Shown here piece after piece: positions 1-9,980 of a stretch of 64,000 bases of DNA. Each line of letters starts with the position of its first letter. The stretch's first letter is position 1. Both the position numbers and the translations under genes were made by a program. The DNA comes from Echinarachnius parma (taxonomy: Eukaryota; Echinodermata; Echinoidea; Clypeasteroida; Echinarachniidae), in contig JBAMJV010009728.1 in the NCBI GenBank assembly GCA_037951105.1, positions 20,727-84,726 on the forward strand. The letters are read 5' to 3'. The notes beneath the pieces are model-generated. The model saw only the letters and a program-made list of their open reading frames with translations. It did not search any database and had not been told where the DNA came from.

Positions 1-631
1 AAAGCATTGTAACGTCAGTTACCGTAACGTCAGGTACCAGCATGCTCACAATAAACTTTCCACATAATTAAAAGAAAATGGACAAAGTTCTCCTTTCATT
101 TGTGTATATGTTCTTGATGGACCAAGGTATTAATCCATACCCCAAAAATCATTCTAACAAGTTAAGGACATGAAATATTTCAAACTGATTCCAACACATG
201 ATTTTTCATGTGTTAAGCCTATGGGAAGTGTAACCGTAACGTCAGTTACCGACATGCCTTCAGTAAAGTTATCATAGCATAAAGGGAAATGGTGCTAATT
301 ATTCTATATTTTGGACATCTGTTCCTGGGTACCTAGGGAGGATGTCACATCAAACTCATCATTCTAGCAGGTCTGGGACATGAGATATTACACTTTGATT
401 CAAGACCATAATTTTGCATGTCTTTTTTGCGTAACGTCAGTTACCGACACACTTTTGCTCGCTGTTCGATAAAAAATGCAGTTTTGGTGAAAAAATTTAT
501 ACTTATTTCTTCACTCTTATCAACTATATACCGGTATCAAATTATAACCCCCAGGTATCTTTATTTACATAACTACAATGAAAACAAAGTTGTAAAAATC
601 CTACATTGTAACGTCAGTTACTGTGGAATTG
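1..631. repeat. degenerate ~200-bp tandem repeat with a conserved GTAACGTCAGTTAC core
   Basis: The 15-base string GTAACGTCAGTTACC, or a one- or two-base variant, occurs at about 9, 24, 236, 431 and 608. The intervals of 177-212 bases align loosely with each other (shared pieces such as catcattctarcaggt and ggacatgagatatt). The core is a near-palindrome: GTAAC and GTTAC arms around GTCA. No supported gene lies in it. It abuts, at about 632, the sequence that elsewhere lies directly downstream of exon 2, so exon 2 of this unit is absent or lies further left. Confidence 0.7.
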
Positions 632-1084
632 CCCATCTGGAGCTCTATAAGTCAGGCAGTTTTGAAAAATACAAAATTAGAAGACTAAAATAGGACAAAA
701 ATTTCCCAGCTAAGGTTCACTGCAGAATATAAATATCTTTAATCTAATACATCCACAACACATGAACTTGAGTTTCAGTCACCATCTGCTTGAATGAATT
801 AAATCATGAGTGAGATTGATCAGGCAGTGTAACAAATCTGAGGCTCTACTACATTGTGTTGTGCAAACCACATGAATGTGTTTTGAAGAGTCCTGCTTAT
901 AGCTAGGACACATACTCCAATGATCTGTGGGATTATTTGTTGCATGTAAGATAGACTTTGCATGTGTCATGTACAAAACTGAAGTATAATATCTTATGAT
1001 AATAAGTAAGATTATTACTCACTGAGTGAGATGTCTTGGGTCCATATTGATATCTTATTATCTTGTGTGGGTCTTTTTTTGCAG

Positions 1085-1465
1085 ATTGTGCTGAGCATAT
1101 GGATGATGAAAGCAATTTCTGGTTGAGCAGTGAGTCATCATTGGCTACCAGAGAGGCCAAGAGTGCATTTCCTATATTGAAGAAACCTAAGATTGTGCTA
1201 CAAAGACTGAACATCAGGAGAATGCCTGCTAGGTGTGATGATTGTCACAAGGCACTGCAAGGTAGCAGCTTTCAGTATTCCCTTGGTCGTACTGAGCAGT
1301 ACATTGTCATGAAATGTGAAATATGCAAGAAAGATGGGACTAAAAGAACTGAGCTCCAGAGACGAGCAACGGATACTGAAGAAGACGTCCTGCGGGAGAG
1401 TACCAATCATCCACCACTTCATGGAACGAGCAGGACGTTCCATAACGTTCAGTCAAGTGATTCAG
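1085..1465 (+). CDS. unit 1 exon 3: two-CxxC zinc-ribbon-like exon of the zinc-finger gene
   Basis: This is an internal coding exon of 381 nt (127 codons), entered and left in phase 1. The acceptor is a T-rich tract ending TTGCAG before ATTGTGCTGAG; the donor is TTCAG/GTAGGG. It begins with DCAEHMDDESNFWLSSES and contains ARCDDCHKAL, then MKCEICKK about 24 residues later: two CxxC pairs, the layout of a small zinc ribbon. The rest is charged and Ser/Thr rich. Two further copies lie at 36979 and 56637 with the same boundaries and phase, and substitutions leave the four cysteines intact. I do not recognise a named family. The zinc ribbon is inference from cysteine spacing. As the unit-1 copy of a duplicated gene, it lacks exons 1 and 2 inside the window. 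Confidence 0.72.
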
Positions 1466-1799
1466 GTAGGGAAGGCATTCAGGCAATAATTTCAATTTAT
1501 TAAATTCTTTCTTACAGCGCATTAGATGTGATATGCGCGTTATTATACAAAATAACGCATGGTTTGGAGTTGAATATATACCAGAATATTCACTGATACA
1601 TTTTGAATTTCTCAAGTGCATTTTAATTGATCGGAGATAAATCATTGAGGGGATACAGACCAACAAAAATGTGTTTTTTTATTCATTCAATACCGTCTTC
1701 TTTATGATATGAGTATATCTATCTATATATAACTGGCACTGTATATACACAACACCGGACCAGCCACAAGTACGAAAATACGCCAGATGGTGGACTGTA

Positions 1800-2190
1800 C
1801 TTTTACTTGAAGAAGAAGAAGAAGAAGATCTATCTAGAGCCTATGTCTTCTCTGATTTCGTCCATCCAATGTCTACTCTGTCTGTCTCTTTGTCTGGTTT
1901 ATGTTAGTTATATTATGTGTCCATCTGTTGTCTTTACGTCTTGCATGGTGGCCTGCCCATCTCCATTTCTTTGTTTTTATTTCCTGTGTGATATCCTGGC
2001 ATTTTTGTTTCTTCTTAAATCCTCATTTCTGACCTTGTCCCTTCTTGTAACTCTTACCAGAATCCTCTCTATAGCTCTTTCTGTGACTCTAAGCTTCTTT
2101 TCCAATTTCTTAGTTATTGCCCAAGTCTCTGCCCCATATAATAGTACCAGAATTATACACTAGTTGAAGATTTGAGCATAGAAAACACTA
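1800..2190 (-). mobile_element. old LINE 3'-end fragment in intron 3 (unit 1)
   Basis: Read on the minus strand, about 2020-2170 encodes a peptide with LYGAETWAITKKLEKKLRVT followed by an arginine-rich stretch. This is the typical C-terminal end of RTE/CR1-like LINE reverse transcriptases. It is followed (lower coordinates) by a CTT microsatellite at about 1810-1828. The same fragment lies in intron 3 of all three units, so the insertion predates the gene duplications. It is too short and decayed to be active. Confidence 0.6.
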
Positions 2191-2222
2191 ATAACCTCAT
2201 TGTTTGTCTCCTTCCCTTGCAG

Positions 2223-2330
2223 AAAATGTTGATCACCAGGAAGATGGTATGATTACTTACGGAAAGAAACATACCTCACCAGATCTAAGAGTGCCAGGAA
2301 AGGACGCCCTTCAACAGGAGGGTGAGACAG
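2223..2330 (+). CDS. unit 1 exon 4: short linker exon
   Basis: The acceptor is CCCTTGCAG before AAAATGTTGATC. Entered in phase 1, it reads E-N-V-D-H-Q-E-D-G-M-I-T-Y-G-K-K and continues to about GKDALQQEGET. Two donors are possible, both in phase 1: AGG/GTGAGA after 2321 and ACAG/GTACAT after 2330. Without splicing the frame closes about 100 bases later. Equivalent exons sit at 38129 and 57784. It probably links the N-terminal exons to a finger cassette; no domain is recognised. Confidence 0.62.
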
Positions 2331-2708
2331 GTACATGTAGCTCAGAGTTTCAATCAAGAATAAACACTGATGATCTTAAAGGATTCATGAAGTGCAAATA
2401 CAAGTTGACTTCAGTTAATCTGTATTAGGGTACATGTATATTTAATGTTTGTAAAAAGTTCGACCTAACTATGTTTTGTATATAAAACCCCACCTCTTAA
2501 CAAAGTCTCCTGAGTGAAAATCTGCTCACAATATCATCACATGTTTGAATACTACCAACTAACACACTTTCAATTTCAAAAGCAATTGCTATGTCAGAAA
2601 AGCTCAGCCATCATTAGGACAAGAAAGGCACTGATAAACTATTGTATGTGAGCATGCACAGCATGCTATTGTGGGCACGTTCTGTTTGTCCTTTTGTCTT
2701 TTGTTCAT

Positions 2709-4704
2709 GGACTTGATGTCATGGACTTATACATCCCTAGCAAAACAGTCACAAAAAAGTCCGGAGACAAGGCTTGGTTTAATGACAAATGCAGAAGGGC
2801 AGCAAAGAAGAAACGTAGAATTTTCCGAAGGCTCAAGAAGAACAACACTGCTTCACAGAAGGACATATTCTCCGAAGCTAGGAAATCCTACAACAAGGAA
2901 GAGAAAGAAGCAAAAAGAGACTACGACACAAAACTGAAAGAAGATCTCGCTGACAAAAATCTAAGCAGTAAGAAGTGGTGGAAAGTTGTCAACACACTAT
3001 CTGGCAAAGGGGCTCATTGCGATATTCCCATCATTGTTCATGATGACGTTGCCCATATCACAGCAGGAGAAAAGGCCACAACATTCTGCAAGATATTTGC
3101 AGAGAAATGTCACCTACCTGATGCAAATGACTCCGCTCCACACCTCGAGGAATGTACTGCAACTTCAATTCACAACATCATCTTCAAACCCAAGATTATC
3201 AACAGACTACTGAAGCAACTCTCTCCAGACAAAGCAACAGGCCCAGACCAAATTCCTGCAAGAATGCAGTGCAGAGCTTGCAGGTCCCCTGAGTCGCCTA
3301 TTCCATCTGTGCTTCTCACATGGTGTATTCCCAAGTCAATGGAAAATTGCCACAGTAACTCCTATTCACAAGAGGGACTCCAAAGCTGATCCGTCAAAGT
3401 ACCGACCCATCTCGCTACTCAGCATCATGAGCAAAGTTATGGAAGCAGCAGTCAACATGCAGCTACAAAGCTACATGCTCCAGAACCACCTGATCTCAAG
3501 CAGACAGTTTGGATTCAGACCAGGCCACAGCACTGCAGACCTTCTCACCATTCTTTCACAAAGTTGGAATAACATCCTAGACAAAGGAGGGGAGGTGTGT
3601 GTCGTAGCTTTGGACATCAAGGGAGCGTTCGACAAGGTGTGGCACAATGGTCTCCTAGCCAAACTTAGGTCCAAGGGTGTCCACGGTAAGCTGCTGACAT
3701 GGCTACAAAGCTACGTGACGGAAAGAACAATCAGAGTCGTCCTATCAGGCCAGACTTCAGATGCCTCACTCATCAACGCTTCTGTTCCCCAGGGATCAAT
3801 ACTTGGGCCTTTGCTTTTCTCAATCTACATCAACGATCTTGTAGACAGTTGTGAAAACGATCTCTACCTGTATGCAGACGACTCTACGCTATATGCTCCT
3901 ATACACTCACCAAGAGACACAGATGAAGTAGCTGCCAGCCTCAACAGGGATCTTGCTAGGATTAGATCATGGGCTGACAAATGGAAAGTTACGTTTGAGC
4001 CAAGTAAATGCAAGTCAATGACGTTATCAAGGAAGCGAATTCCGTCAAAACCAAACATCTACTTTGGAGAATGTCTACTTGCCACCAGGGATGAGCTTGA
4101 AATCCTGGGCGTCACCTTTGATAGTAAGCTGACATGGTCAAAACATATTACAGTAGTTGCCTCCAGAGCTGGTCAAAAACTAGGTGCTCTGAGGAGAGTC
4201 GCCAGGAAGCTGGACTACAAAGGCAGATCCACTGTTTACAAAGCACAAGTCCGCAGCATCATGGAGTACGCTTGTTTGTCCTGGATTAACGCATCCCCAA
4301 CCACTCTCAGCCAACTAGACAATATCCAGAAGAAGGCCCTAAAAATCATAGGTGTTGATGAGACTACTGCCCGTACTCAATTGTCCATTCCCAATCTGTC
4401 ACACAGAAGAAACATAGCAGCAGTATCAGCATTTTACAAAATGCACACCACAACCTGCCCTCAAGATATGGCCAACTTGCTCCCCCCTCCGTTGGAAAGA
4501 CGGCGCGTGACTCGGTTAAGTTCATCCATGCCCGACCACGCAGTCACTACCCCTGAAGCTAGGACATACTCCTTGGACAGAAGCTTTATCCACTGTGCTG
4601 TCCGAATATGGAATTCTCTCCCTGACCATGTTGTTGGCAATATTACGAATGTGGGTCTCCAATCCTTCAAAGGCCGTGCACATGAATACCTCTTGTCTAA
4701 CTAG
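2709..4704 (+). pseudogene. LINE ORF2 remnant: reverse transcriptase with one frameshift
   Basis: The frame open through about 3265 carries the pre-RT region (KAWFNDKCRR, then LSPDKATGPDQIPAR). The continuation of the RT is one frame away (LSRLFHLCFSHGVFPSQWK, IATVTPIHKRDS, KYRPISLLS), so a small deletion near 3263-3285 broke the frame. The open part from 3427 (425 codons) has RT motifs in order: QFGFRPGHSTADLL at about residues 27-40, ALDIKGAFDKVW (61-72), SVPQGSILGPLL (119-130) and the catalytic YADD (149-152). A C-terminal domain follows with AVRIWNSLPDHV, common in jockey/CR1-like elements. No endonuclease domain is present. The copy cannot encode a full ORF2. Confidence 0.88.
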
Positions 4705-4869
4705 ATTATATTTGTTATTCTATTTTAATTATTCTTTATAATTCTTTATTAAATATTCATTTCGTTTGAGCTGCTGTGAACCAATTGATTGGCCCTTAAG
4801 AGCTCTTAAGATGCTCTTGAGGGCTATTGTTCACTTATGCACTTTATATTTTAAAAAAAATAAAAAAAT
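2709..4869 (+). mobile_element. 5'-truncated LINE (jockey/CR1-like non-LTR retrotransposon)
   Basis: A clean 2161-bp insertion in the intron before the first finger exon. The sequence TTTTGTTCAT/CTAACGTTAAC is contiguous at 38.73 kb and 58.27 kb, whereas here the two halves are separated by this element. It ends in an A-rich tail (TTTTAAAAAAAATAAAAAAAT). The 5' end is truncated inside the region between endonuclease and reverse transcriptase. A target duplication of more than 2 bp (AT) is not visible. Its absence from the near-identical copy makes it the youngest dated insertion here. Confidence 0.92.
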
Positions 4870-5052
4870 CTAACGTTAACTGTCAAGTGATTGACAGACG
4901 ATGTCAATAGCTTTTCGGTGCCTTTCTTGTCCTAATGATGGTTGAGCCTTCTTTGTTTTTGTCCTGAAACATTTTCTGACAAATTGTTCTATGGAAAGGA
5001 AGATACTCAACTGATGATGAGTTCAATCTTGATATCAACATTCCATTTTCAG

Positions 5053-5945
5053 AAAATGCTGATCGTCCGCTGGGTGCCCCACATGCTTCAGGTAGGAAGA
5101 CAACTGCCTCTACTAATCTAGGAGGAGCAAGTTCTAGCCAGGTCCCTCCTGAAGTCTTTCCAGGTACAAGTAGCTTGAACATTCAGACAGGAAAACACAC
5201 AGATGAATGTCCTGATGATCATCAGAATGTAAGGGGTATTACAAGTCCCCAACACCATGATGGACGATGCGTATGCAACATGGATTCAAAGACTTTCTCT
5301 GACAAATGTGATCCCAAGACACATGAAAATGAACACACTTGTGTGAAATTGGTTTGCAAGTTTTGTTCAAAGGAATTCTCTCGCAAAGATAAACTATCAT
5401 TACACATGAAAAAACATTCTGGTGAACGACCTTTCACCTGCAAGGTATGTTCAATGGCCTTCACTAGAAAATGTCATCTAGCAGTACACATGCGAACACA
5501 TACTGGTAAACAACCTTTTACTTGCAAAGTATGTTCAAAGGCTTTCTCACAGAAAGGCGTTCTAACAAGACACATGAGGACACATACTGGTGATCGACCT
5601 TTCTCTTGCAAGGTATGTTCAAAGGCTTGCTCACAGAAAGGTGATCTAATGAGACACATGAGGACACATACTGGTGAACAACCTTTCACTTGCAAGGTAT
5701 GTTCAAAGACTTTCACTAAAAAATGTAATCTAGCATCACACATGCGGACACATACTGGTGATCGACCTTTCATTTGCAAAGTATGTTCAAAGGCTTGCTT
5801 ACAGAAAGGTGATCTAACAAGACACATGAGGACACATACTGGTGAACGGCCTTACACTTGCAAGGTATGTTCAAAGGCTTTCACTCAAAAAGGTAATCTT
5901 GCATCACACATAAGGACACATACTGGTCATCAACCTTTCACTTGA
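5053..5945 (+). CDS. unit 1 finger cassette 1: terminal exon with 7 C2H2 zinc fingers
   Basis: The acceptor CCATTTTCAG precedes AAAATGCTGATC; phase-1 entry gives E-N-A-D-R-P and an open frame through a linker (GKHTDECPDD and CNMDSKTFSDKC) into fingers. Seven C2H2 fingers follow at a 28-residue period with HTG[EDK][RQ]PF linkers. Helix segments include RKDKLSLH, RKCHLAVH, QKGVLTRH, QKGDLMRH, KKCNLASH, QKGDLTRH and QKGNLASH. The frame ends where a first-cysteine codon TGC reads TGA (5943-5945). Fingers of this type bind DNA in known families; the target is unknown. The near-identical copy at 58453 shares the stop, so it is not a sequencing slip in one copy. No ATG opens the exon, which supports its being a spliced 3' exon. 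Confidence 0.8.
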
Positions 5946-6605
5946 AAGGTATGTGCAAAGGCTTTCTTTCATAAAGGTGATTTAACAAGACACATGAGGA
6001 CACACACTTGTGAACGACCATTCAATTGCAAGGTATATTCAAAGACTTGCTCACAGAAAGGTGATCTAAAAAGACAAATGGGGAGACATACTGGTGAACA
6101 AACTTTCAATTGCAAAATATGTGCAAAGGCTTTCACTCAAAAATGTCATCTAGTATTACACATGAGAACACATACTGGTGAAAGACATTTTACATGCAAT
6201 GTATGTGCAAAGGCTTTCACTAAAAATTGTAATCTAGCATCACACATAAGGACACATACTGGTGATCGACCATTTAATTGCAAGGTATGTTCAAAGGCTT
6301 TTTCACAGAATCCTCACCTTACAAGTCACATGAGGACACATACTGGTGAACAGCCTTTCACTTGCAAGGTATGGTCAAAGACATTCACTCAAAAATGTCA
6401 TCTAGCATTACACATGAGAACACATACTGGTGAACAACCTTTCACTTGCAAGGTATGTTCAAAGGCTTTCACTCAAACAAGTCATCTAGCATTACACATG
6501 AGAACACATACTGGTGAACGACCTTTCACATGCAAGTTTTGTTCAAAAGCTTTCTCAAGGAAACCTCCCCTTACACAACATATGAGGACACACACTGTTG
6601 TATGA
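5946..6605 (+). pseudogene. eight further fingers in the same frame beyond the TGA
   Basis: After the TGA at 5943-5945 the same frame stays open for 219 codons, encoding eight more finger units at the 28-residue period. Several are damaged. The first has lost its Cys to the stop; the second has CKVYSK and a Gln for the first His; the sixth has CKVWSK here but CKVCSK in the copy at 59394. Others (KCHLVLH, NCNLASH, NPHLTSH, TSHLALH) look intact. It ends at CGA-to-TGA at 6603-6605. It could be translated only by readthrough or from a separate start. Confidence 0.7.
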
Positions 6606-7290
6606 CCTTCTATTAACAAGGTATGTTCTGTTATAAAGGTGATCAAACAAAACACATGAGGACACATACTGGTGATAAACTTTTCTCATGCAAAGTATGT
6701 TCAAAGGCTTTCTATCATAAAGGTGATCTAACAAAAAACATGAGCACACTGCTGAACAGCCTTTCACTTGAAAGGTATGTTCGAATGCTTTCTCACAGAA
6801 ATGTACACTAGTAAAGCTCATGAGGAGACACACTGGTGTTTGAAGCTTTCTCAAGGAAACCTCACCTTACAAAACACATGAGGACACATACTGGTGAATG
6901 ACCTTCTATTTACAAGGCATGTTCAAACTTCAGGCTTTCTGTTATAAAGGTGATCAAACAAAACACATGAGGACACATACTGGTGAGCAACCTTTCACTT
7001 GCAAGGTATGTTCAAAGGCTTTTTTCTGAGGGATGATCTAACAAGACACATGAGGACACACACTGGTGATAAACTTTTCACATGCAAAGTATGTTCAAAG
7101 GCTTTCTATCATTAAGGTGATCTAAAAAAAAATATGAGCACACTGCTGAACAGCCTTTCACTTGAAAGGTATGTTTGAATGCTTTCTCACAGAAATGTAC
7201 ACTAGTAAAGCTCATGAGGAGACACAATGGTGTTTGCCCTTTCAATTGCAACGTATGTTTAGAGGCTTTCTCTGTAAAAAGTGCTTAAGT
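6606..7290 (+). pseudogene. decayed zinc-finger array
   Basis: Finger-derived sequence (HTGE linkers, CKVCSK codons) continues with frameshifts and stops. A block of roughly 310-390 bases occurs twice: GTTATAAAGGTGATC at about 6631 and 6943, and GCACACTGCTGAACAGCC at about 6744 and 7138. Both copies share the same lesions, so the array was duplicated after it had decayed. Confidence 0.75.
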
Positions 7291-8140
7291 GCATAGTGCA
7301 CATGATGGCACCTATTGATGAATGCTCTATTACAACAACAACTGCGTGAAAGGTAACGCGTGCATTGCCCATTACAGTTCTGTAGCATATGCAGAGAAAC
7401 TTTATTCTTGCAGGATGGCCCATGGTCCTAATACCAAAAAGAAATGGGCTAGTAAATATTCATATATTACTACCCAATAAATGTGCAATTTTTGTACTAA
7501 CCACTAATTTTTTACGTGATCAAATTGAATTTTCTCCTTTTCTACCATTTTTGTTTTGTCACCTAGACCCTGGCTATGTACGACTGGAAGTGAAATTGTC
7601 ACTCGTGTGTATTCAATCGCTGTGATTTTTTGATGAAGACAATAATAAAAAGACATGACACACACGCACAATTATCCTTCTTCATGCTTATTTAATGATC
7701 TTACAATGAAACAAAGGGGAATGAAAAATAAAAAGTATTGCCTAGTACCCTGAAACTATCAATGGTTATTGTATTAATTTTTCTTTTGTTTTTCCTTATT
7801 TTTTTGGGCCAGTAGATTTTGGTTTCGGGCCACCAAATTTGGAAAAATACTAATTTTACTGGCCCGACCGGGCCACCAGCAAAAAAAAGTTAATTTCGAG
7901 CACTGCATTATAGATACAGAACCACACAAAACATTGTCCAAAGTTCATGGGGAAATATTTATCAATGATCATGGTAATATGTCATGATGACATTCCTTGC
8001 CTTGTTCATTTGTATCTGTTGATGAACCATTTTCTAACAAATTGTTCTATGGGAAGGAAGATACTCAACTGATGATGAATTCAATCTTAATATCAACAGT
8101 CCATTTCCATAAATTGTGGATCATCCGACGGGTGCCGCAG
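7291..8140 (+). other. spacer between cassettes 1 and 2, with a hAT-like fragment
   Basis: It contains a conserved 3'-flank segment (ttattcttgcaggatggccca) seen after other arrays. The stretch 7454-7948 differs from the counterpart 60893-61632. A repeat at about 7800-7905 is GGCC-rich and ends, on the minus strand, in CAGTGCTCGAAATTA, a hAT-like terminus; a related copy starts near 61262 in opposite orientation. From about 7925 the sequence is the intron upstream of cassette 2. No gene is seen. Confidence 0.5.
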
Positions 8141-9366
8141 ATGCTTCCTGTGGAAAGACAATTGCCTCTACTAATCTAGGAGAAGCAAGTTCTAGCCAGG
8201 TTCCTCCTGAAGTCTTTCCAGGTACAAGCAGCTTGAACATTCAGACAGGAAAACACACGGATGAATGTCCCGATGATCATCAGGATGCAAGGGGTATTAC
8301 AAGTCCCCAAGAATGTGATGGACCATGCATATGCAACATGGATTCAAAGACTTTCTCTGACAAATGTGATGCAAAGACACAGGCCAATGAAAACACTTGT
8401 GTTAAACTTGTTTGCAAGTTACGTTCAAAGGAATTATCAGACAAAGGTAGACTATCATTACATATGAGGACACATACTGGTGAACAACCTTTCACTTGCC
8501 ATGTATGTGCAAAGGCTTTCAATCAGGAAAGTCATTTTTCAAAACACATGCTGATGCATGCTAGTACACGTTTTTTCACTTGCAAGGTATGTTCAAAGGC
8601 TTTCACTGCAAAATGTTATCTAGCATTACACATGAGGACACATACTGATAAACAACCTTTTACTCGCAAGGTATGTACAAAGGCTTTCGCGCAGAAATCT
8701 CATCTAACAAGAAACATGAGGACACATACTGGTGATCAACCTTTCTCTTGCAAGGTATGTTCAAAGACTTGCTCACAGAAAGGTGATCTAATGAGACACT
8801 TGAGGACACATACTGGTGAAAGACCTTTTACTTGCAAGGTATGTTCAAAGACTTTCTCAGTGAAAGTTAATCTAACAAGACATATGAGGAAACATACTGG
8901 TGAACAACCTTTCACATGCAAGGTATGTTCAAAGCCTTTCTCACATAAAGGTGACATAACGAGACACATGAGAACACATACTGGTGAACAACCGTTCACT
9001 TGCAGGGAATGTTTAAAGGCTTTCTCACAAAAAGGTGATCTAACAAGACACATGAGGACACATACAGGTGAAAAACCTTTCACATGCAAGGTATGTTCAA
9101 AGGCTTTCACTCAAAAATGTCATCTGGCATTACACATGGGAACACATACTGGTGAACGACCTTTCACATGCAAGGTATGTTCAAAGGCTTTCTCACATCA
9201 AGGTGACCAAACGAGACACATGAGAACACATAATGGTGATCAACCTTTTACATGCAAGCTATGTTCAAAGGCTTTCTCACAGAAAGCTAATCTTACGAGA
9301 CACATAAGGAGATGTAACATCCATAAATCCAGACCCTATAATCATAGTCCCCTGATTATCATCTAG
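8141..9366 (+). CDS. unit 1 finger cassette 2: 11 C2H2 fingers, usual acceptor lost
   Basis: The exon resembles the other cassettes (DASCGKTIAS, SSSQVPPEVFPGTSSLNI, GKHTDECPDD), but the acceptor TTTTCAGAAAATG has become TTTCCATAAATTG. A downstream AG (GTGCCGCAG at 8132-8140) would enter the frame in the same phase 1; I start there. About eleven fingers follow. Three are degenerate: finger 1 has CKLRSK, finger 4 has TRKVC with Asn for His, and finger 11 ends HIRRC. The coding end is fused to foreign sequence from about 9310, giving about 19 non-finger residues before TAG. The copy at 61827 encodes the same protein, so the frame is preserved or recently copied. It is either a functional alternative exon or a very young pseudogene. 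Confidence 0.62.
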
Positions 9367-9503
9367 CCATTTCACTTCCTCCTCTTTAATCGACCACTTG
9401 TAACCAAACACTCTCATCACCAACCGACCTCTCGTTCCCACACATTCCTTGCCTAATTTACCATGCTGACCAACTATACTATTACTGTTATGCAATACCA
9501 TAT
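9310..9503. other. unidentified insert joining cassette 2 to the Penelope element
   Basis: The last finger is interrupted after GACACATAAGGAGATGTAAC, and 194 bases unrelated to fingers follow up to the Penelope-like repeat at 9504. On the minus strand it is open (WSIKEEEVKWLDDNQGTMII), but I recognise no domain. The same join is present at 62996-63189. Confidence 0.4.
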
Positions 9504-9705
9504 GTTCATAGAAACAAAAACTAAATCTGATCAACTGGACTTACTATTTTGGGAGTAGTACAGTTTCACAACCTATCCAGGTTGCTTCTTCAGCTAAACT
9601 GGCTTGGGAAGAGAAGATTACTGGTGAAAGCTGTTGGAATCACTGAAGTACGTAATCTTCTATTGTTCAAGATTGTTTAGGCGTCGAGGAATCTGGCGGA
9701 TTATC
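9504..9705 (-). repeat. Penelope LTR-like repeat, downstream copy
   Basis: 202 bp beginning GTTCATAGAAACAAAAAC and ending GGCGGATTATC. It pairs with 12140-12341 at an offset of 2636 and overlaps the last codons of the endonuclease frame. Confidence 0.9.
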
Positions 9706-9980
9706 GGATTGTATACCAGAGATAAGTTGTGACGAAGTCCCCCTCCCCTGTTAAGCGAGGGGTTTTCAGCTGCGACGTAAATGGCCTCTCTGACCCCTCT
9801 CTCAAACCATCTTGGTTCCTTGTCTAGTATTAAAACATCTTTGTCATTGAATTCGTGTCCTGAGGTACTCAAGTGAGAGAAGACAGCAGATTCATTGCCT
9901 GCAGAACCGGAGCGACGATGTTGGTAGAGTCGTTTGTGTAGAGGTTGTTTGGTTTCTCCTTGCAGTTTTCCCCTTGGCAT
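9660..9980 (-). pseudogene. Penelope GIY-YIG-type endonuclease region, YIG half missing
   Basis: The RT frame ends with NNLVYAVQCQGENCKE, matching the first (GIY-like) strand of the endonuclease. The rest (GETKQPLHKRLYQHRR, then FSHLSTSGHEFNDKDVLI and REAIYVAAENPSLNRG) is in another frame. Between CKE and ETKQ no Tyr-Ile-Gly tripeptide is present, so a short deletion both removed it and shifted the frame. The element could not make an intact RT-endonuclease. The copy at 63346 has the same defect. Confidence 0.82.

Noticed and set aside
5222-5827. Long minus-strand frames opposite the finger arrays (also near 8736, 18404, 35468, 39519, 58874, 62422)
   Set aside because: They are the mirror of the 84-base finger period or of the exon 2 repeats, with repeated low-diversity peptides and no domain of their own.
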